Origin: Intoshia linei
Taxonomy: Eukaryota > Orthonectida > Rhopaluridae
Direction of reading: 5' to 3'
NCBI GenBank assembly: GCA_001642005.1
Contig: LWCA01000503.1
Coordinates: 1-25,421 of the forward strand
DNA length: 25,421 bases
Part shown: positions 1-9,100 of the stretch, in pieces
How the letters are laid out: every line of letters begins with the position of its first letter
Position numbering within the stretch: position 1 is the first letter of the stretch
Notes under the pieces: model-generated
The model's database searches: none
What the model was told of the DNA's origin: nothing
What the model saw: the letters and a program-made list of their open reading frames with translations, nothing else
Translations under genes and position numbers: made by a program

Positions 1-52
1 ATCTAGTACTTGAGAGATTTGGAAATTTATTAAATTTTATTTTTGGTTTATT

Positions 53-680
53 TCATGAAACTTTTAACATTTTATAGGAATTAACTAATTTTTCTAATTC
101 AGCATAATCGCCTCTACACCAAATAGTGCTTTGTGGTACATCAATTTCTCCTACGTATTGTTGACTAAGGTTGTCATCATTCGACATTAACCATGATAAA
201 AATAAGTAGTTAATGTTTGGACTTATTGTAAAAGGGTCAAATATTCCATTTATGTATATTCTAAGAAGTCTATCCAATATATGGCGTTGGCACNTCTACA
301 CCAAATAGTGCTTTGTGGTACATCAATTTCTCCTACGTATTGTTTACTAAGGTTGTCATAGTTCGATATTAACCATGATACAAATGAGTAGTTGATGTTT
401 GGACTTATTGTAAAAGGGTCAAATATTCCAATATGTATATTCTAAGATGTTTATCCAATATATGGCGTTGGCACCCATAATACTCCACTTTTGTATTAAA
501 AACATTATCATTGAGCATTTTTACTACTCTATTTTTTTTGCTCGTATTCACATTACATGTATCACAGATTATCATTACTATGTTATCAATGATTTCATAC
601 GTCTCGATAGTTTCCTTTATTGCACAGAAAAGCGTTGCTGAAGTTCCATTCTTTAGATGATGAACATCAATCGCAACACC
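53..680 (-). pseudogene. Decayed transposase-like coding fragment, partly duplicated
   Basis: Reading the minus strand from about 680 downward gives a continuous frame with a D-containing stretch (IICDTCNVNTSKK), then YYGCQRHILD near 450, then a frameshift and stop. A second copy of the GCQRHILD region follows after the N at 293 and stays open to a stop near 53. It includes the stretch EIDVPQSTIWCRGDYAELEK. The spacing of an aspartate followed by a CxxH-type motif resembles RNase-H-fold transposases of the hAT/MULE/Kolobok kind, but I cannot assign a superfamily. There is no start codon or full catalytic triad in view, so I treat it as a relic. The family placement is inference from motif layout only. 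Confidence 0.4.
108..475. repeat. Direct duplication of ~180 bp split by a single N
   Basis: The segment beginning CTCTACACCAAATAGTGC at about 110 and ending TATGGCGTTGGCAC at about 292 recurs from about 295 to 474 with the same ends and scattered substitutions and small indels. The only ambiguous base of the window, N at 293-294, sits exactly at the joint. This could be a real tandem duplication of part of the transposase-like fragment, or two haplotype versions placed side by side during assembly. Confidence 0.85.
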
Positions 681-950
681 CGGGTTTTATTCATATTGAA
701 CACATACTACCAGTTATTCAACAATATTATTGGACCAATCTTTACATAGAATAGATAGATAGATACATAGGTAGAAACAAAAAAAAATATAAAATAAAAA
801 ACTTTTTCTGATAAATGAGATTCAAGATAATAGTAGACAAAAGAGCTTTATAAAATAACGATTAAGAGTAAAAAAGAATTTAGGACTACGAGAAATTATA
901 TTTTCTATATAATCCTCAAAAAAACTAATCATATTATTTTTATTTTAGTC
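681..950. other. Gene-free AT-rich spacer upstream of the KDM6-like gene
   Basis: I see no coding frame here. There is a short imperfect ATAG microsatellite around 748-772, A-rich runs, and a pyrimidine-rich tract ending in TTTTAG at 950 that looks like a splice acceptor. The KDM6-like gene may therefore have an untranslated or additional 5' exon somewhere in or left of this stretch. Confidence 0.5.
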
Positions 951-3544
951 GTGAATCGTAAAATCGTGATGGATCGATTAAAAAATATGAAGATGGAAGG
1001 AACTATGACGTATTGAATTTATTCTTAGAAAGTAATGATATTTTTAGACCTGGAACCTCTTTGTTGTCGATTAACGATGCTTGGAACGTCCCAAACCCAT
1101 GTGAAATTACTTCTCAACAAAAAATGAACAGAGAAGTCACAAAAATGGTTTTTATCTTTGATTTTAACTCATTCTAGTTTCAAATTTTAGTCTGAAGTTG
1201 CTGAAATTGTAAGTGGTCATTTTAAAGCAAGTTCTGATAGTAGCAATTATTTGAAATGTAATTTTAGAATTTAAATTATTTATTAATTAAAATAATTTTA
1301 TTATAATATTAAATATAGATGAATATTGCGCCGATATATTTCCTATCGACCTGGTCCACATAAACTTTCTAAGGCTACAACTAGAAAACACAGTTGATGA
1401 ACCTACCATGCGAATCCCGCCTCCACCTTCACCAAATGACAATATTTATGCTTCTACATTGATTGTAAGTTATTCATTGTATAAATAAATCTATTTAATT
1501 GTTTAGTTTAACGAGGAATTAGAAATTTTTTATGATAAAATACAGCCATTTTGTCGTTCTCATACAGTCACTATTTTGAAAAAAGTTATTGTTTTGTTGG
1601 AAATTGACTTGGGATTGTTTACGCCAAAATTAATATCTAAATTTTTTCCAAAATGTAAAGTTCAATGTTACACTCAAAAGGATATAATAAACAGTTATGA
1701 GGACTATGTTGAAGGCAAATGTGATGTTGTTGTCGAAGAAGCTGCGACTCCATATGACGAAAACAATTTTAACCCTGATACAAACTACTACAAAAAAAGA
1801 GCTACTCAGTTTTGGTGGAAAATTTCGAGTGAACCTCGCATTATGGATATTTTTTCATATTCGGATTATCAAAAGAGGAGTCATTTAACTTTTATGAAAG
1901 TACGAATTATTGAAATTTTAATAATTAAATTTAGACCAGATGCCAGGATGTCAATTTCAATGGCAATGCAGATAGCAATGGGAATTTTAACGTTAAAAGG
2001 TTTTTAGTTTACTACTTATTACGGGCACTCTTCCATAACTCCACGTATGATTATTTAGTCACGAGATTACTACTTTCATATTAAAATGTTGATAATTTAG
2101 AAATCGTGAAGTTCTAACATATATACACGGTTATGAATTAATAATTGAAAATTACGATATTCTCAAAAATATTGCAAAATGCTTTGATGTTTTACCAGAT
2201 TTTTTAAATGTAATTTATTTTTTGTTTTAATTTTATTTAACTGAAAATTTATTATAGCCAAATAGCTTGAAAAACATGTTTTCATATATTAAAGAGTCTT
2301 TTACAGGAATTAATGTACCCAGAATCAGTATGTGGGTTCCAGGAAGCAGACAATCACGTACGTTTTATTTTGCAACTGAAATTTATATATTTAGCTCGAA
2401 TGCCTGTTTTAAGTACATATGGAATATACGTCAACACTGGACCAGGTATATTGGAATGGTATGTGATTGATTCAAAGCATTACAATAAATTTAAAATGAT
2501 GACTGAAAGGTGCCAATTGAATTTTATTTTTTAATTCTCATTTAGTCTCAATATAAATTTGAATTATAACAACTATTGGCCAAATCTAACTGAATTGAAA
2601 TTAAAAAAAATACCTGTAATTATGTTTTCTCAAAAAACTGGAGATGTTGTACATCTCAAACAAAACACTATTTATTGGATTGAATCTACTGTACTAATTT
2701 TAATATTATTTTGCATTTTTTATCTAGGGCTGGTCAAATTCTATATCTTGGTGCACCGCTGCCGTTACTAAAGATCAATTTATTAAAATGAGAAATACAT
2801 ATCTGTATAATCAATTTAATTCGTTTCCAATGGAATTTCCGTTAATTCAACTTGCATGGAACATTCACAAATCTATCACCGTTGATGAAAGCCTTTCTGT
2901 AGCTATTATGTAGGTTTTATTTTTACTAGATTCAATTGGTTTTAGAGATTTCCTCAAATATTCACTTAATGCATGGCCCATTGGTCAATCAATTCAATAT
3001 TCACGACAGAACAATATAGAAGTCAAATACCACAAATATTTTGTTGCATACAACTGTTACATTTGTTTTGTAAGTTTTTATATGTACAAAATAAAAAAAA
3101 TAGATAACTTCCCATGAAGGATCTATATCCAACATCGCATCAACATAGTTTCAAATATTAAATCCCAATATAAATGTAGCTTCTATTTTAATACTTCTAC
3201 ATTTTTTAATCACCTTAAAATTCTTAAGAATTATTCGTAAGTAGATGACTTTTTATAATTTTTTACAGTAAATTTTTATTAATTTTACAAAAAAACAACT
3301 CAACTTTTGAATACTAATTTCTGAGATTGAAAAACACTGATGGACATTTAAAAAATGTATAATTTAGACAGAAATTTGGAATCAATACTTTTCTGTAACA
3401 GAATATCGAAGTGACGTGGTACACAGACAAATAATGTGCATGAAATGCGTTTATAAACACCTTTATTCAAAAAATGCAAAACTTGTCATGATTTACAGAT
3501 ATACTCAAAACGAAGTAGACGATGAATGGTCCCAAATTTGTTAA
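951..3544 (+). CDS. KDM6/UTX-like JmjC-domain protein, predicted catalytically inactive
   Basis: The spliced model joins 13 exons: 969-1009, 1048-1147, 1191-1257, 1319-1464, 1507-1899, 1935-1999, 2101-2209, 2258-2357, 2395-2509, 2546-2690, 2728-2909, 2946-3069 and 3368-3544. All introns are GT-AG, the phases agree, and the product is 587 aa. Most introns are 35-58 nt. KDM6 family hallmarks appear in order: an LEIDLGLF stretch (about residue 157 on), WVPGSR (334-339), NTGPG, EWYV, YWPNL, GDVV, SWCTA, and a C-terminal zinc module with C525/C528 and C553/C556. By alignment with UTX from memory, the two proximal Fe(II) ligands (HxE) are R342 and P344, the distal His is Y422, and the 2-oxoglutarate lysine is W333. 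Demethylase activity is therefore not expected, although the frame is intact. The N terminus is uncertain: an acceptor at 950 precedes the ATG at 969. TPR repeats of full UTX are absent. Confidence 0.85.
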
Positions 3545-3565
3545 TTGTTACAAACTGTAGATATA

Positions 3566-3571
3566 AATAAA
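3566..3571 (+). promoter_or_regulatory. AATAAA polyadenylation signal of the KDM6-like gene
   Basis: A canonical AATAAA lies 22 nt after the stop codon of the KDM6-like gene. The opposing CNOT7-like stop codon is at 3598, so cleavage downstream of this signal would give a transcript whose 3' end overlaps the CNOT7-like transcript in antisense. Confidence 0.6.
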
Positions 3572-3597
3572 TTGTATAGAAAAAAATTTAATGTGGT

Positions 3598-5768
3598 TTA
3601 GGCGATAGAGTATGGTAGTCCAAGGTCATCGGTTTCAAGTGCTTTTTCAAGATTCATTCCTTTAGAGTTTCCTAGTCCGTACATGTAATTTTCATAGTTT
3701 TTGCCTTCAATGTTATTGTCAAAATGCAGCTAAAATATAATAATGATTTACATATTAGTAAAAATATATATTGCATTTTATTAACATAACTTGTGATTAG
3801 TCTAATTAGAAGTCAATTTATTAGGTTTTTTATCAAGTTTTTTTATTGTTTCCTGGTAATTTTTCTTTAATGGTCCGCGATAAATTTTATAATTTATCAC
3901 CGGTCCACAGTGAAAAAAGTGTGGGGACCGCTGGTTTATGTAATAGGTTTACTAAAATCTATTAGTCTATAAATTGATGATCCTCTGAGTAAAACCGCAT
4001 CGACCAGAACTAGAAAAGACGCGCGATTTTGCTGAAGTACATTAAATATTTTTATTTGTCAGATCAAGAGAGGTGGCTAAGTTTATATGACTGCGTATCG
4101 TTTGTGAAATTTTTTTAGATGTTTATTTTCATTTTCGGCTAATCTCGAACTGAATATATTCGGCTCTGTGTGTAGGTCACACCCATAAAGATTTTAATAT
4201 AAAAATAATACCTGAACAAGAGAAAAGAATACGTGACCGGTTACGAGACTATCACTGCCTGCTTGGTGTTTCATTCCAACTCGTTCTACCTAAATTGAAT
4301 ATAGAATAAAATAAAACAATTAGTTAGAATTTGTACTGTCTTTTCTCGATTATAAGAAGCCTTCTTATATTCGAGAGTAGAATAAAAAATATTTATAATC
4401 AAAAACAAGCAAACTTTTAAACAGACCTTGAAAAATACACTAAAAGTTTTTTTCTAATTAGTATAAACTTATAAATTAGACATTCTATTGTATGAAGGAA
4501 GTTATTTTTTAGAAATAAATTGATATGTTGTCTATTTTTTGTTTAAAGTTTTTTAGAATACAAGCAGAAACTGCTTATATTTAAATTTTATTTAGTTAAA
4601 AATTTCACTGAAAATTTGTACTTTACAGGGTCTGCTTATATTCGAGAAAAGACAGTAGAAATTTAATTTTTAAGTTAATTAAATTTTTCAGTATAAGACT
4701 ATCATTAAATGATGACCAGGCCTCGTATGTATTATACTACTTATATGGACAAGAGCATTCTTGCCATAATGTGGAGGAAGCATAAAGTTCGGATATGTGA
4801 TCAAAAACTTTAAAAAAATCTATAAAATATTATACACTTCGTTGTATTCGAACTTCTAAAATCTACTTTACTATAACTTGACTTATATGAGATAACTTGT
4901 CCTACTGACTCGTATATCATAAATCAGACTCGTATCAATTATGGATCAATTAATTATCAAGAATGGAGAAGTGTAAATAACTATTACTACACATTGACCA
5001 TATTAAAATATATAAAAAATCAAATAAATTACGTTTAAACAATTAGCTAATTCTTGAAGACCACCCTTCAAAGATCCGCAACTTTTAATCAAATATTTGA
5101 TATCGTAATGTTTCGGGAAAAGGATATCCATATCATTTAAAAAAATTTGACAACTTTCTGGTATTTCTTTGTTAAGTAAAAGTTTCATCAAATAACCGTA
5201 ATCATAAGTACTGTGAAATGATATCCATGTAATTTTTTTATTCAGAACCAAACCACTAACCATAAACATTTCACCAAATAGCTGATGATCAATACCATCT
5301 GACGCATGTCTGCTAAAATCAATACCGGCTTCTTGTAACATTTGAATGGAATCATGCGCATGCATATCTACACTAAATAATAATAAAATATTTAAAAGTT
5401 CCAAAAATCCTTACTCCAAATTAAATTTAAAATTAAACTGCCAGGTGGATATTCCATCGGGAACTTGTCCTTTTTCATTCATAAGTGTTATTCCCAGTTG
5501 GATTAACTTTAAAAGGTCGACATTGCATCTCAATAATTGAAAGATGTGATCAGATTGATACCGAAATTCTCCTAATGGTCTCGCTACTACCCCAGGAAAT
5601 TCTGTATCCTAATGGATAATCAAATATCAAACAAAATACATGTTATTAATTTACCATCGCCACATATGGATATTTTTCTATAAGATTTGTCATTTTTATG
5701 TACTGTTCTGTAAAATTGTTTGACCAAACGTTAATAATTCCATTTTTAATTTTTTCGTCTTCAGACAT
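3598..5768 (-). CDS. CNOT7: CNOT7/CAF1 (POP2) deadenylase
   Basis: The catalytic subunit of the CCR4-NOT complex, a 3'-5' poly(A) exonuclease of the DEDD class that shortens mRNA tails. Five exons on the minus strand, 5768-5655, 5608-5415, 5372-5033, 4289-4212 and 3729-3598, join in phase with GT-AG introns. They give 285 aa, the length I recall for human CNOT7. The exonuclease motifs are complete: D39 and E41 in AMDTEFPG, D160 in FHSTYDYGY, and H224 and D229 in KHQAGSDSL. The sequences VVARPLGEFR and LRCNVDLLKLIQLG are typical of the family. The start is the only in-frame ATG before MSEDEKIKNG and gives the expected N-terminal length. Some positions differ from the conserved animal form (for example NKKITWIS for CEGVKWLS), so it may be a diverged paralogue. 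Two introns contain inverted-repeat elements. Confidence 0.93.
3868..3950. repeat. Hairpin-forming relic in the last CNOT7-like intron
   Basis: CCGGTCCACA near 3899 and TGTGGGGACCG near 3920 form an imperfect inverted repeat with a short A-rich loop. It is unusually GC-rich for this window. The arrangement resembles a terminal piece of a hAT-type non-autonomous element, but no second end or target duplication is clear. Confidence 0.35.
4334..4657. mobile_element. TA-flanked inverted-repeat element (mariner/pogo-type MITE) in CNOT7-like intron
   Basis: The left end TACTGTCTTTTCTCGATTAT (from 4334) is mirrored by TATTCGAGAAAAGACAGTA at the right end (4639-4657). Both ends have a flanking TA dinucleotide, the target duplication typical of the Tc1/mariner superfamily. 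The terminal repeats agree over about 25 bp with one or two mismatches. The inside is AT-rich, has no open frame, and repeats the motif GCTTATATT. It lies wholly within the intron between exons 3 and 4 of the CNOT7-like gene. Confidence 0.7.
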
Positions 5769-6189
5769 TATATCATTTATTATTGAGATGTTTCCGGCAA
5801 TATTTGTTGTATTAGGTATAGAATAAAGACCAAGTTAAAGAAAAATTAATAATTAACATTTTATTATTTAATTTAGAAATAAAATGTCATGTCGTTTCAA
5901 TAAAGTTAATTTCAACTTAATAAATTATAGATTTGAAATTCTTAAGACTTATTCAAAAAAATTTGGATCATAAGTTATGACTTATGACATGAAAGTTATC
6001 GTTTCTATTTGTAATAACAATTACAATAACAATGTTAGTGATTTTTAGATAATTATCATCATGTACTTTTGTATTTGTTTTACTATTAAAATTATGTAAT
6101 GGTAAACTTAACAAAATATAAGACTTAGAATCTAACTTTAATGCTGAAAATTTAATAAAAGTAATCAAAAAGGAATAAAATTTAATAAA
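5769..6189. other. Spacer between DENND11-like stop and CNOT7-like start
   Basis: Both neighbouring genes are read leftward, so this 421 bp holds the DENND11-like 3' UTR and the CNOT7-like promoter and 5' UTR. It is AT-rich. An ORF of about 66 aa on the minus strand (6168-5968) has low-complexity composition and no recognisable feature, and I do not call it a gene. I see no clear TATA or initiator arrangement. Confidence 0.5.
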
Positions 6190-9100
6190 TTAACAACAAG
6201 GACAAATTTTTTTGATAGCAATGTCGAAACTATACAGTTCAAAAATCGTTAATAAAAATTGATAATCATAATAGGGATCCAAGTGTAATTTATCAGAAAT
6301 TTCAGACTTGGTTAAAATGTGTTCACCAGAATTAGAATTAGCCCATTCTTGCCATGTTTGTAAATGAGTAAACAAATGTTTGTTTAGTGTAGTGAAATAG
6401 CTAAAATTTGATGTAATTAAAAGTTAAATATTAATATTAAATGTAAACGTAAAAAATTACGTAAATAATATATTGTTTATAGGTACATTTTGATTTTTTA
6501 TGTCTTTTCTAAATATACATGAAAACAAAAAACTTTAAAATTTAACATTTCCATTTTCAATTTATTTAATTTTTCAACATCCCTATAATTTTTTTTATTG
6601 GAGCAAATGTGTTTTAAATGAGGTAGTGTCGTTTTGCATTCACCATTAGTTAAAATCAAAACATCGTAAGCTTTGTGCTTTGTACACAGCAATCGATCTG
6701 TAGTACCTATAATTGTACAAGTTGTTGAATCGCCGTATTTTATAAAATGATTTTTTAATGGTTACTAGCTAAATAGGCAAAACTTTTCTTTAATTCATTT
6801 ATGCAGGTAACATCGACAAAAAAATTAACATTTTGTTGTCTAGAATTGGAAATTCTTTCACTTGGGACACCATTCATCATTAAAAACGTTGCAAATACTA
6901 AAAGAATAATACATAATTACTATAATTAATCAAGTTTTCATATTATAATATATTATATAATATTTTTTGTGTATTATTTATTTTTCATTTTATTTGCATC
7001 TTTTTATTTAAGGCTCTCAACATAGCTATTAAAGTTTTAAAAAAACATAGCACTTTTGTTGCAAAGGTTTTCAAAGGGAATGAAATCAACTTTTTGTATA
7101 GCCAGCCTAAAGATACTTTTTGTTAACGTATCTATTCTTAAACCAAGAAGTAGTAGAATTTCAAGTTTGGAAGCTGTTGTTGTGTGTCAAGATTATAATC
7201 CTTCCGATGATTTTACAGGATTGAACAGAACAACTTAAAAGGATTGTGAGATGTCAAACAAAGAATTGGCTGACAGTATTCCTTATATATTATAATATAT
7301 TATAATATGAAAACTTGATTAATGCGTTAAAAGTTTTTAAATACTACTTGTTTCATTAATTTCTATACATGGCGCAATTCATTCAAATTGCAGTTTAAAG
7401 TCCCATTGAGTTACTGTCTGAACATTTACTGACATTGAGTAACTAATGATTATTAGCGCACTTTATCATATTTTCATACCCAGGTAATATTATTATTTTT
7501 ATCTCAATCATTCCAATTCAAAGTCGTAAAAACATCAAGGTATTATTAATAATAATGTATTATTATTTTATACATATATCATTGAAACTAATTAAAATTA
7601 ACAAACATCCCGTTTATTGGTTTTTTTTAGTGATAAATTTGAATTTTTTAATATGTTAACATCGCTGTAATTCCCATATACGTTTAATTTAAATTATATT
7701 ATAACAGATCAACGTTTATAGAATAGGGTTCCGCCAAAATAAACTATTTATAATAAAATAAACATCAAAATATGATTTTTATAGTTTTTATTTTTTCAAT
7801 TTCTTAACATCAAAAATTAGAATAGCGATTTGCATGAATTTTAATATTTTGATTAAATAATTTGTGGTGCAATAATGCTCGCCGTCGTGGATTTCACTTT
7901 GACTATGTCTGCGATATAAACCTCTTAAATTAAGACTAAAATACATAAATAATAATAATGTAAATTTGTATATTACTATTTGTATAATTTGATAATTACC
8001 ATTTTTATTCAAGTTGCACAGTGGTGGATCATCATAAAATAATAATCTATTACAGGTTATGGCTAATTTCCATATGGTGAATATTTTTGTATCCAAATTC
8101 AACAAACATTCAAAATCGTTACTAGTATCCATTCCCTTAAAACGACATTATTTGGTTCAAAATTAATAAATTAAAAATTTTTACATGATAAATGGAAAGA
8201 TGCTCTGTTAAACTAATTTCCAAATTAATATTGGTTGTAATTATACAACGGTTTTTTATATAATATTCTTCCAATTTTGAATATCTACTTATTACGATTT
8301 TATAAAAATAAAAGAATATTATTTTAAAAATTACTTGTCGTTATTAAATTGTATAAGATTAGTCTTTTTTTCACACATTTCTCTATAATCATAATTTTAA
8401 ATAGTAAAATAGTCCACCCTTTACAATTAGAACTCATTACGAACATGCCATTCCGCCTTGTGTGTATTTAAAAAATATATTAATACTTAATTTAAGTTAA
8501 TCCTTACCGTACCACTAGACTCCTCTTTGGGTGGAGTAGATGGGAAATTTTTGTAAAATGATACATATAATAATAATGTAGATATAAATTTAATATTTTG
8601 TCACAATTTTTGAAGAATTAATAATAGCAAATAACTTGTTCACTGTTCTCATTATAAAGTTTATAATAATTTTTGAAATTAGAATTACAAGCTTTTTTTG
8701 ACCAAAAATTGAACATGTTTTCTTAACCAGATAAATGTAGACGATAAAATACCGACTGAAATCATTTCACACCCTCTATGGTTTAATTTGCTCTCTAATC
8801 TTTGAAAACACGACAAACCGTAAAAATTTTTGTATTTGAAATATCTAAAAATATTATTAAAATATTCTGAAATACATAATATATATATAATTATTATAAT
8901 GGCAACATAAGTATATTAATATATTGTATAATAATATAAAATTTATTACAAGGTACTAATTTTATATCAGATTTAAACACGCGATGCGATATTTAATTAA
9001 AAATTTTTTTTGTGTTTAAGAATAATAAGAAGCTATTCACATGTAAATAATAAGCATTATTATAGCAAGATGTCCCCTGGTGTAATAAAAATATATTACT

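Noticed and set aside
447-641. 64-aa plus-strand ORF
   Set aside because: It lies opposite the transposase-like minus-strand frame, which has the better protein-like content, and it shows no motif.
748-772. ATAG microsatellite as a notable repeat
   Set aside because: It is too short and imperfect to deserve its own entry.
2000-2034. Coding continuation of the KDM6-like exon past 1999 (FLVYYLLRALFH)
   Set aside because: Ending the exon at 1999 gives the phase that joins the next exon, whose sequence aligns with the family. The read-through is a chance open frame inside a 101-nt intron.
2313-2534. Plus-strand ORF starting MYPESVCGF as an exon
   Set aside because: Its first part overlaps the PRISMWVPGSR frame, which matches KDM6. 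Only the portion from 2395 belongs to the gene, after a 37-nt intron.
7788-7985. C-terminal half of the 114-aa minus ORF (RGLYRRHSQSEIHDGEHYC) as DENND11-like coding
   Set aside because: The donor at 7999 joins in phase directly to 6897, which restores the DENND11 order. The segment beyond the donor does not align with the family and is read as intron.
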